Below are positions 21,869 through 31,547 of a stretch of DNA of 64,000 bases, in pieces (position 1 is the first letter of the stretch; the number at the start of each line of letters is the position of its first letter). The stretch comes from Gracilaria domingensis. Lineage: Eukaryota > Rhodophyta > Florideophyceae > Gracilariales > Gracilariaceae. Location: positions 51,041 through 115,040 of the forward strand of contig VCMS01000176.1 of the NCBI GenBank assembly GCA_022539475.1. Reading direction: 5' to 3'. A program made the position numbers and the translations under genes. The notes beneath the pieces were generated by a model that was given only the letters and a program-made list of their open reading frames with translations, did no database searches and was not told where the DNA came from.

Positions 21869-23623
21869 TTATAATAGAATGGTATTCTCACCACTGATAC
21901 TTTCTTTCTTAGAGATGAAAGACTCAGTTTTGTCTAAGAGAACATCATATACATTGTGGCCTTCAAGAACGTCAAGTTCAAACACTGCATATCGCAGATT
22001 GTTCCGCATCGTTCCCATACTCAATGCAGAAGCATGATGAATTCCGTGCATCGCAATAACTTTAGGACGTCGCGGAGGCGGTACAGTGGCACTTAAGAGA
22101 ATGGTAGGGACCTCCAATGGAACCAGAGCGAGAGTTGTATTGATCACTTGCAGAGCTGGGTGAAAACGTGCACACGTAAAAGTCAAGTGAGCTTCATCAA
22201 CAACAATTCGCGCCAGTTTGTTGATAGCAAATAAACGAGAAAGCAACTTTTGAGCGCTCGAGGCCTGTGTCTGCTGCGCGTTGAAGAGATACAAAGAAGA
22301 GAAGTGCCGAGATCCAAAAGTACTGGGAGCCACTGCTATATTGCCTCCAATTTCAGTCGCTCGCTCAGTGTATTCCTTCACCAAAACCCGCAGAGGCACG
22401 ATAAGCACGATAACAATGCCGTCGTTCTTTTCCGCAAATACAGGGGGCAATAAAAAAATTGTCTCCCCAGCCCTGGTGGTCATGATAAAGAGAATATTAT
22501 TTTCACGTCGATAAATAGAGACCAAGGCAGTAAACTGTGTTTCGGACCTAAAGAGTGCATTGATATCTTTCATGGCATCCTGCAGGTACTTTAAGTACAA
22601 TGGCACTGAACTTTCGGAAGGTAGCAGAGAATCATTTCTTCGATATTGGGTAGTAAATGAGTTGGCGGTCTTTGGTTGTGCAGCATTGGGGATCATATCG
22701 TCAGCTTCATTGTGATTTTCTTCGTTTCGCTTCCTTCTCTTCGCAGACGGTGATTCTGTTCCCATCTTTTTCCGAAAGTGACAGTTTTCAATGCCGTCGC
22801 CGTATTCTGGAGCTCTCAATATATTTTTGTCAAAACTAGTAAACGATGCCTTTCTATGGAGAATTGTTTGTTCTTCTCGAAGTCGGACATGCTTGTGTTG
22901 TAGACGATCTTGTGGGTTCGCCGGCAGTTTCTCTCTGCTGTCTCTAACGAATGGCTCGATTGTTCATGCCCAATGGACTTGAAATCCTTCAGAAGCTCAT
23001 CAAAGAACTCAGAACTACCGTAGTTTGTTTTGGAAAACAACTTTAACCATCCCGGTCATGAACTGCCGATAGTCCAGAAACGTCAGGAGTTTTCCGTGAT
23101 CGTGGAGCTGCGCTCCAATGACGTTCCGAGTTCGTTTCGCGGAGTACAGTTCACCACCATTTGCAAAGAAAAACTCCCAATGAATTCACAATGCCCCTTC
23201 GTTACGTGAACCACGCACTAGTTGACATTCGATACTATGCAGTAATTTGAAGTACTGGAGAACTCTCTCAGATGTTTCTCCCTCTGGAAAACAGAAAACA
23301 GGTTGCACAGCCCCATTTCAATGACATATCAATATCCGGGTATGAAAGCAAGTCGAGAATCGTACAAAAGAAGGTTCCTCGTGTTGAGTATACCGTTGTG
23401 TATCCTGAATGTTCTAATTTGCGTAGCTCTTCCAGGTGATCTGGAAGAGAGATTAATCATGCTCAACATGAGCTGCTTCAGATTCTGAAGTTTTGAAAGA
23501 TATTCCACGGCTTTAACTTTCCACATTCTCACTCCCATAACTCCGGCGACGGAAGTGGGTGTCCTGTTGTAATTTTCAATGACTGTGAGAACACAAGGTG
23601 TATGATGCACTAATTCCCGGGGA

Positions 23624-23640
23624 GGGGGGGGGGGGGGGGG
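23624..23640 (+). repeat. G17 homopolymer run
   Basis: Seventeen G in a row lie inside the helicase gene, at the point where coding sense changes frame. Length errors or real slippage would both shift the frame here. Confidence 0.9.
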
Positions 23641-23962
23641 TAGCTCCAGAATGTTTAGAACGTACACAATATTTTCCTGAATCCAAGATGCGATGAAATG
23701 AGGATGAAAGAGAAGAATACTGGAGTTCTTCAGAGGTCAAATCGTCAGAAAGATTACGTAATCGAGACCCAAAGTTGTCAGGTAGAGAACAACCTAGTAC
23801 ATCTTCATGGAACAAGTCGTCAAACTTCTTATGGCTTCGAACAATCATTTACCCCAAGCTTTTGAGAGAAAAACCCCCGTTCTTTGTGATTGCACAATGA
23901 TTGTGAACATGGCAGTGAATGAAATTTGGTGCCAAGTTCTTGGCGTTCAACAGTCACATACC

Positions 23963-24110
23963 CAGACGTAGTTCTTTCTTGATCAAGAAAGAACTACGTC
24001 TGCCTGCGTATGCGTATACGAGATTGTTTCCACTGAAGAGCATACTATTGCTAATTTTATCATGATAAAACTAGCAATAGTATGCTCTTTACTGGAAACG
24101 ATGTCGTATA
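23963..24110. repeat. Perfect 40-bp palindrome and larger hairpin
   Basis: The palindrome 23963-24002 is exact, centred on TTGATCAA. Beside it, 24038-24087 is a 50-bp near-palindrome with one mismatched pair, centred on ATCATGAT, and weaker outer arms extend it to about 24015-24110. They lie between two pieces of the helicase gene. Confidence 0.9.
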
Positions 24111-24633
24111 GCTGCTAGGCATCGTTAATGTCTGCTTTTGACGACACAGATGGAACTGGGTTCTGCTGTCGAAGTCTCACAATTTCAAATAATGCAACAC
24201 AACTGCAACCATACTGTAGGGCTGCAAGTATATGTGATGTATCATCCGCGGTTGCAAGGCGATAGCTTTTAAGATCCTCTCTCACCAATTTTAAACGATG
24301 AGGAATTATCGCAAAAACAACCATAAAGTTTCTAATAACCAGTTTTTCCGTGCTGGTGATTTCATCCAGTTTTGTCAGTAATGAGAAACGGAGCATATCA
24401 TGAACTACATTGAAAATCAATTTTTCTTTTTCGGAATGTACATGGAGGCCACTAGATGAAGCGGGTGAAATTAATCGAACCAAATTACAGATAGTCATCC
24501 GGAGTGCTTCAAGACCAAACCAATTAGAGTGAAACGCTCTCTCTAGCGGAAGCAGTGTGCTTATTTTGTTTGAAAAATGTAGGTAACGTTTATGAATCAC
24601 TGATGTATGTTTGTAAAGTGTGCATATGTGCAA

Positions 24634-25129
24634 ATGCTATTGCGCTGGAGGAGTGCGGAAAACGTTTATAGCCTGTTTGTTTAGAGCTCTTTAAACATTT
24701 TTCAACCTCTACATGTGTCACAATTGGGTTACAAAAGTCAGTAAATTGCTCTTTCACACGTTTCTAATATTTTACTATGTAGCAACTGTATTGAAAGTGT
24801 TAAAAAAAGCTAGTCGAACAATTTTAAAACAATTGCGTTTGAAGAACATTAAGTACTTGTTTGTTCCACCCCCTCAAACAATATGTACACATTCACAGCA
24901 TCAGAACATTTTAGAACTGTGCAGAAATCTGTCGAAAGTAGTTTCAATTCCGGACGTTCCACAAACAGCCACAGTTCATAACGTCTGAGAGAGAAGTCGC
25001 CGCTTTCGTCGGCTACCTAGCAGTAGAAGGAAAGGTGGGGCCGGCGTTCATACCCCAATACTTGTCCTCTATTTCGCGTTTCCACGAACAGCATTACTTT
25101 CCTTCTCCTACAACCCCAGAGAGGTGAAC
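24634..25129. other. AT-rich spacer
   Basis: Only a short plus-strand frame (24713-24988) occurs, with no recognised features. Confidence 0.4.
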
Positions 25130-25560
25130 TGATGTTCGGATGATACCCCCAGATGAACTATATTATAGTTACGGAACCTGAAGGTGTTCGTTTGATCCCC
25201 CTAAGATGCCCAGATGAAATCCGTAAATGATTCTCAGATGATGCATGAAGTATATCCAAATGATAACCACCTGATACGCATATGATGTACGAAGAGATGT
25301 CCACTGGATTTTCTGATGTCCAAATGATGCACCCTGGATTTCCGAACATCCATTTGACATTTCTTCTTGCATCATATGAATATCTTTGGAATAGTTTTTC
25401 TACATCCAAAGGAAATGTAAAGGTCATCAACTAGAGGCATCCAACGGGGTACCACGGCGTATCATTTGGATATCCTGGATGCGCAGAAGATATCCCACTG
25501 ATATCCCATAGATGTCCCAAATTTCCATCCGATGGACATCCATTGCGCATCACTTTATCT
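25130..25560. repeat. Degenerate short-motif repeat field
   Basis: GATG, CATCC, ATCCAAATGAT- and ATATCC-type words recur many times at irregular spacing in both orientations. The field looks like a decayed minisatellite with a unit of a few tens of bases. Confidence 0.55.
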
Positions 25561-25640
25561 CACAGAGAAAGTCTCAATTTGTGAAGGATGTAGTCACCGC
25601 CTATACGCAAAAGTGAGCAACTAGGAGCAAGGACGTCCCG

Positions 25641-26168
25641 TTGCGACTGGGTTTTGAAGCGACCATGGTGAAACGCGCCGTATATATGAGGTGTGAATGT
25701 GAGGACATGGGACTTGTTCGAGCTTGCTCGGCTCGTATGTTCAGCTTCATATTCCACCTCCGCTCTGTAGGTTCTAATGCACTCATGCGCGCAGATCTTA
25801 CCGTCAAGGACGATTTCAAAGAGCTCAAAGTGAAAAGAAAGAAGGGAAAACGCGGGCAGCGCCGGTTAGTGCTGCGATATTATCGCAACCACAATTATAA
25901 GCGAGATTTACTGGTATGCACCGGATGCGCTGCGATTGATTTACTACTCCAGATTGTATATCCCAGTCAGCGTCGGAGCGCAGAATGGGGAGTACGAGGA
26001 CTAAAGGCCATTTTTCGGCGGCTCACAAAAGGTATTCCACCAGATCATTATCAACGCGGGATGTTGTTAGAGCTTGCCTGTCGCTTGGTAAATTACAGGA
26101 CACGCATAATGGGATGCAACCAAATCGCCACCGTATATGGGCACACACATTCTACTAATGACGCATGA
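25641..26168 (+). pseudogene. HARBI1-like (DDE_4) transposase, C-terminal fragment
   Basis: The frame ends with SAEWGVRGLKAIFRRLTKGI, then LVNYRTRIMGCNQIATVY. This is the C-terminal pattern of the DDE-superfamily endonucleases of the PIF/Harbinger and IS5 type: a catalytic Glu region E-W-G, then the helical tail. The N-terminal part reads as unrelated or too diverged to place, and the first two catalytic Asp regions are not visible. It is probably a fragment. Confidence 0.5.
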
Positions 26169-27258
26169 AGTATGTCATCGAAAGAATGTGGCGTTCGGGC
26201 TTGACAGACATTAAGGCTAACCAACGGGCTGTAGTATTTGGTGGATTTTTACTGCCTCTTCCCCGCATGCTGAAAGCATGTTTGTTATTTTCCACTTCGG
26301 CGCTCTCTCTCTGAAGGTTATCCATCTTTGCGTGCCCGGCGTCATCTATCAAACAGTTTGCTCTGGACTTTGCCCCATTGTCATGAAATAGAGCTGTACT
26401 TGGCGTCTGCGCTTTGGGATCATGACCACTGCAAACATCCGCTCGTTCCGAGTCAAACCCGATCTATATATTTGCATCATTCACCTGGGCTCTACAGCAA
26501 CTTTCTGTCCCGGTTGTCAGGAATCACGTCCTAGCTCTCTTTTGTAGTCGTTTCGCTTTTCGTGCCAGGTCTTGAAGTCGCTCGCATACAACACCACTAA
26601 CTCCTCACTCTCATTCTTTGTCCCATCGATTCCATTGACCTATCTATTCTCTTCTGTCCGTCTTTCTTTGTACAATATTCTCGCGGCGTACAGAATTTGC
26701 GGCCGTTGTGGACCCCGTGATTTGAACCTATTTGGAGCATTCCTTTTGGTACCATATTTCACAAGCGAAAAGTGGATGACTCCGTTCAATAAATATGCGG
26801 AAACGACAAATAAATCTAAGAGGTCAAGTAGACTCGAAACGTCAGAAGGCGATGTTATAACATGTGCTTTAAAGCAGACCTAGTCCTGTACAGAGGCATA
26901 ATATCAAATGATGCTTCAGCGGAAGAATAATATTCTTCAGAGGATTGCTAACTGCTCTAGCTACAGTCCGAAACACATGAAAAACATGCAGAAGATATGG
27001 CCCCAGCAGAAAACATACTGCTTCCGATAATGATAAGTTTTAAAATTTGCCAACAAACTATAGCAGCGAAGAAAACTTCCATGAGAAAGCTGACCAAGAA
27101 CTTAATCAGTACCAGAATTATCGTAAGCATAATAATATTACAACACTTTCTCCCCAAATCGAATCCCCAGTCAAACGCTGAATACAATCCTTAACTGGTA
27201 GGTGATTTAGAAGCAAAGAAAGTTCAGTGAACAAAGAAGCAAGCTTATATTCGTTGGA
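26169..27258. other. Gene-poor stretch
   Basis: A minus frame at 26957-27187 is very hydrophobic, but it is short and lies in AT-rich DNA, so it is likely chance. Confidence 0.4.
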
Positions 27259-28112
27259 CTAGATGATGGCTTGGATGTCTTTGTTACTTATTTTTTCACT
27301 GGTGGACATGTTACGTGCATTACTTTCGAATATTTGCCGCACAGTATCAGAAACACTCCTTGACGTCCTGCTTTCCAACTTCTTGCCATGCTTCTCGATT
27401 GCAGTCGCAATGAACTTTTCCACATTATTCTCAGAGGTTTGCCCCCTTTGGTCTTGATGAACTTGTATCGCAGCAAAATCACCAATGAATTCAGCAATTT
27501 TGCTAACGCTGTTAACGAGATCTACTTCCATTCGTTTCGGAGAAGGTTCGTATACGTTTGAATTTCTTCATTTCTGAGAAGTACCAGAAGTCTTGAAAAA
27601 AACTGGTTCGTTATTGTCTGTCCTACCCTTGGATTTTGTTTTGTCTTCACTGTCCACAGCACAAAGTTCCTCTGCATCTATTTTGCTGCTAAACGTATTT
27701 GGCGCTATCTTAGATATTATCTCTTTCTGGATATTCTTTGCCTTTAGAATCAGGAGAGGACTCGATGGGTCACCAGTCTGTTTTTCTACGAAGAGTAAAC
27801 GGTCAAACTTGTGCTTTAGGCTGTCTTGCTTCCGGAAAGGTCTGTCCTTTTCACGTGCGTACGTGTTGTATTCGCGAACTACACGCGCCCATCGCTTGAA
27901 ACCAATTAGTTTAAACCCTTCTACGATATCCAGAAGTCTACAGACATCAAGGTATGTAAAGTTCCAAGTCCCTGCTCTATATCCGCCCCGTTTCTTTTCT
28001 TTCTTGGCTTTCTGGTCTCATGATTGGTGTCGGATTCCGTTTCCTTCGAAGACTCTTCAAAGACATCTTGGTCATTCAGTAGTTGATCAATTATCACCTG
28101 TGCCCAATTCAT
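27259..28112 (-). pseudogene. Myb/SANT-like DNA-binding protein (DUF6818 type)
   Basis: The minus strand contains KKRGGYRAGTWNFTYLDV, then LLDIVEGFKLIGFKRWARV, REYNTYAREKD, QDSLKHKFDRLLF and QTGDPSSPLLILKAKNIQ. This matches the Myb-like domain found in many oomycete and algal proteins (RGG..G..NF...DV..LLD.VE, a W in helix 3, SLK.KF, TGDP). The start ATG 28112 is in another frame (MNWAQVIIDQLL...), so a frameshift near 28.02 kb is needed. A stop also separates the domain from the C-terminal frame 27259-27531, which is Ser/Lys-rich and helical. It lies next to HARBI1-like sequences, and PIF/Harbinger elements typically carry a Myb-like partner gene. Confidence 0.6.
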
Positions 28113-28361
28113 GTTCCATTGAAGGATGTAGTATTGCTTCAGAGATGTTGTCGAAAGTAGTATTCACATGTTGACCAAAACAAGCCTTGTGCCCAAGATT
28201 GAGCAGGGACAAGGAACGAATGCTCTTCATGATAAGCATAGTTTACAAAAATGCACCCAGGTTACACTGTCTGGAGTGCAACAGTTTCCGGACGGTGCGT
28301 AGGGCTTCCAAGAGCTTTTCTTTTGCACTTCTAGATCAATAAATAGTTTCGGACAGACCCA

Positions 28362-28591
28362 TTGAAGCGGAAACGTGTGGGGAAAAACAATGTTCTGCGT
28401 TTTACCGATTCGCGGTTCATACAGCGTCCTTATAACGCCTGTGAGGGCTTTTTCTCAAAGGTCGGCTATGTGTTGTCCAAACGCCATGGCGGCATGCTGC
28501 ATCTAATTTTGATAATCTGCTATATTTGCATGCCAATCAGGATCTGTGGTTTGTCTCGGATGTGGACAAGGTGATGCGTTCGTCGTCATAA
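28362..28591 (+). pseudogene. hAT transposase C-terminal remnant
   Basis: The frame reads GFFSKVGYVLSKRHGGMLH and, after a one-base shift, NFDNLLYLHANQDLWFVSDV to a stop at 28589-28591. The E-FSK-GYVLS-RR...N-LLYLHAN--LW pattern is the classic hAT C-terminus. Nothing of the N-terminal part is seen upstream. It differs from the hAT at 14.8-18 kb, so it is a second lineage. Confidence 0.6.
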
Positions 28592-28720
28592 AACATAAAA
28601 AAATAATTCGAATTATTTATTTCTTGTCGGCCTTGGGGAGCTGCGAGAAATCTTGATTCGTAACAGAGAATTATGATCATGCTCTAGGTCGAGTACAACG
28701 GTCGTTATTCATTTGATACT

Positions 28721-29484
28721 CTACCAGGCAAATACACGTTCGCTGTTCAACATTAATTGCGTTAGATTCGCGCAAGCGTAAAAGACGGAACAGTGCTTCT
28801 TTCGATTATGTCTAAAAGGCCTTGAAAGGCACTGAAACTGTTTGATCCACATATTAACTGCTTCATGATGAGCGCGAACCCATTCAAAAAACCTTGATGA
28901 CGCATAAGATGTAGTAGTGTAGCTAGTGCGTTCGTCCTGGTAGCCATTGTCCGCAACTACCATTTGTGCTTCTCATAAATACTGTTTTACACGTAAACGA
29001 TATATCTGGAAACGGGTCGTATATCCAGACTATTGTCCCAGATTCAGTAGCTACACCAACCTCATACCGAACGCCCTGTCGGTTTAGCTTATGGCTATAC
29101 CATTTGGAATCAAATTGGATAGGCTGCAATATGGAACAGTCCGTTCCATCCATCGAGATCTTGAACTGTGAAAACTGATGGTCAGATAGTCGATGGTTCC
29201 ACAAAATCTAAACAGTCTTAAGGTAATATCAGCCCTGCAAAAAGTGTTGCTTTGACTTACTACGTTCATAGATAATAGAGCGTTAATAAATGACCATACC
29301 CACTTCCGAAAACACTTCTCATTATATCCCGCAAGAGTAACGAGAGCACTCATAGAATCATAGAAACGGAGAAACATCAAAGCTCGCAACAGATGTTTTG
29401 CTTCCCTCTTTTGAGGTATGTTGTCCTTGTGGTTCAAACACCCGTGCCGGAAAACAACAGCGGCGTCGCGGAATAGCAACCACA
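28721..29484 (-). pseudogene. HARBI1-like (DDE_4) transposase, middle part
   Basis: Exon 1 sense (FLRFYDSMSALVTLAGYNEKCF...) runs to a GTAAGT donor at 29260. An acceptor near 29208 gives a 53-base intron. Exon 2 then reads KISMDGTDCSIL (first catalytic Asp), KWYSHK, VRYEVGVATESGTIVWI. Frames decay after about 28940. The probable N-terminus lies at 30577-30281 (RSNYRRFRSLFGV, LPLIWFHV) beyond an LTR-like block that separates them. The intron position matches that of the intact relative at 54.8 kb. Confidence 0.65.
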
Positions 29485-30280
29485 TGGTGTTCCAGTCCTG
29501 CTCCGTATAGAGGTAGGGATAGTTTTAGAACCCCCCGATAGGGCTTACACGAGCCGGGCGTAAATCCGGGCAGCCCCGTTCTGGGCCTGCATTCGGAGGT
29601 GGAATGGGGTAGAACCGGCACTAGATCCGGATGATCACGGCGAGCCACAGCGAGTGGAGATACCCAGGCAAACGGTGTTGTGCAAAAGGAACTACAAACG
29701 AGCCGCGCGGCGGTGCACTCACTCGTGAGATCGGGAACTATTCCAGGACAGTGTGGGCCAAACCAGTATCACAGGGCAGAGTAGATAGAGCCGTATGACG
29801 GAAAAAATAAATACAAAACAATAGAAATTGTGCCGTAACGACGGTCTACGACTCCTCAGTGTTAAAGGTGGATAGCGACTCCGGGGATGCGGCGGTATAG
29901 CCGTGTTAGGGACGAAGAACCGTTCGCACGCGGCAAGAAGCTAGAGCCCAAGGCCTCCATGAGGTTTACTTCCCATACAATGGCGGCAAAGGCCGTCACC
30001 TATATACGGCACTTAATAATATCAAGCTAAATTATCTACCTATCCGGCGCTGCCAACCAACACTCTATACGTGTGAAATCATAGCCGGCTTGCCAAGACG
30101 CAGCCAGCATCGGGCCAACTAACCACACGTGTGCAGAAACACTACCCTTCCTATGCATATTCCAAAATAGGGCCATTGCTACACTAGCCTCTCATAACAT
30201 GAGATGTCGAAGCCGGTAACGGATCAAAAAAGTATGAGAAGCACCTGAGTGCATCCCCAGCAAGGGCGCTTTGCTCCACA
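29485..30280. mobile_element. Diverged solo LTR-like block, lacks about 70 bp at one end
   Basis: It aligns throughout with the LTRs at 30640-31494 and 52339-53191, in the same orientation, but with many differences and without their first 70 or so bases. It ends in CTCCACA. It lies inside the HARBI1-like transposase. No internal sequence and no clear target duplication were seen, so a truncated solo LTR of an older related element is likely. Confidence 0.7.
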
Positions 30281-30577
30281 GTCCTCAACATGGAACCATA
30301 TAAGGGGCAACAACGAAAACATAACACCAAACAAAGACCGAAAGCGTCGGTAGTTCGAACGCTGTTGGGTAACTTCGATCCCCAAAATGTTGGAGGCCGC
30401 ACGGAGGAAGCCATACTCACTTAACCTTCTCGCCATTGTCAAGAACGAGACTGTGCCCTGCACACTTAGGAACATTGCGAACATTATTATAATGAAAAAC
30501 GTTTTGTTTTCACGCTTCAAATTTAGCTTTTCAACTCGTTTGAAATTTGAATCATACGTTCGGGAAGAAGGTTCCAA
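30281..30577 (-). pseudogene. HARBI1-like transposase, N-terminal part
   Basis: The frame contains RSNYRRFRSLFGVMFSLLPL, similar in pattern to LTFLRRFRCLFGISLYICGI of the intact relative (55.1 kb). It runs up to the LTR-like block and is the likely 5' piece of the gene at 28721-29484. Confidence 0.5.
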
Positions 30578-30639
30578 TTAGGTATACAAAACGGTCACTA
30601 TGACCATTTCTCTTTCAGACCCTATTTTCCCATGGCAAT

Positions 30640-31494
30640 TGTGGTGCAATCCTACGAGTGGGCAAACAAGAGCCGCGTCGTGGAAGGCGCACCGACAGGG
30701 TGTTCGAAACCTGCTCTCTATAGGGGTAGATGCAGCAGTAGAACCCTCTGATATGGCCAGCGCGATGCCGGGTGAAAGTCCGGGTGGCCCCGATCTGAGC
30801 GTGCAGTCAGAGGTGAAGGGGAAGAATCGGCGTAGGTATCGGTTGTTCCGGCGAGCCACAGCGAGTAGAGATATCCAGCCTAACGGTAGGGAGCAACAGG
30901 GGATCAGCAAACGAGCCGCACTGCGGAGCACTGACTCGTGATAAACGGGAATAAGTCCCAAGACTAGTGGGCAGAAACCTGTATAGCAGGGCAGCGAAAC
31001 GAGAGTCGTATGACGGAAATAATAACAAAGAAACAACAAAAGGTGCCGTGAAGACGGTCTAGAACTCCTCAGTGGTAGAGGTTGGATGACTAGCCCGGAA
31101 TTGCGGCGGCTTGCCCGATTAGGGACGAAGACCGTTCACAAGCGGCAAGAAAGTCAGAGCCAGAAGCCTCCTTGAGGTTTACTTCCCGTCAGGTGGCGGT
31201 CAAGTGCCGCCACCTATATAGGGCACTTGAAAATATCAACTAGAAATATCTAAGTATCCGGCGCTGCCGGCCAACATCCTACACGTGTGAAACCGTGGCG
31301 GGCTTGCCACGGCGCCCCCGGCATCGGGCTAACTCAGCACACGTGTGCAGAAACTCTACCTTTCCTAGACATACCCCAAAATAGGGCCACTACTACAGTA
31401 GCCTCTCATAACATGAGGTGTCGAAGCCGGTAACGGATCAACAAACTATGAAAAACACCTCGGTGCATCCCCATAAAGGGCGTTTTGATCTACA
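30640..31494 (-). repeat. 3' LTR
   Basis: 855 bp with TG...CA ends. It contains CTATATAGG near 31213-31221, a possible TATA box in either direction. Preceded in element sense by a polypurine tract. Confidence 0.85.
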
Positions 31495-31507
31495 TCTCCT
31501 CCTTCTC
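31495..31507 (-). other. Polypurine tract
   Basis: In element sense GAGAAGGAGGAGA abuts the 3' LTR directly, the place where plus-strand DNA synthesis is primed. Similar tracts preceded by CTGA lie at 33481-33492, 34863-34881 and 38069-38081. Confidence 0.75.
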
Positions 31508-31547
31508 AGGCTGAGACACCGACTCCGTCGGCTCGATACGCCTCGTG

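Larger units (their letters stand above)
21869..24633 (-). pseudogene. RecQ-like helicase of the telomere-linked type, broken
   Basis: Minus-strand pieces in order are 24633-24115 (a helical N-terminal region), 23848-23329, 23040-22816 and 22819-21869. The second piece ends in SSRSPGRATQIRTFRIHNG...RNLLLYDSRLAFIPGY, resembling the conserved region upstream of the helicase in large fungal telomere-linked RecQ proteins. The last piece has the first helicase domain: degenerate motif I (TTRAGETIFLLPP, where GKS/T is expected), motif Ia (VLIVPLRVLVKEY), DEAH box in ARIVVDEAHLTF and motif III (TILLSATVPP). The second helicase domain is missing because the frame ends at 21869. Breaks coincide with a G17 run and with two hairpins. 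A chromatin or DNA-repair role is not implied; such genes are often subtelomeric repeats. Confidence 0.6.

Noticed and set aside
26957..27187. Small membrane protein
   Set aside because: The hydrophobic frame is short, in AT-rich DNA, without a relative or good start context.
30640..31494. Group II intron or structured ncRNA
   Set aside because: The first bases GTG and many short hairpins suggested it, but the direct-repeat partner, TG...CA ends, polypurine tract and target duplication show an LTR.
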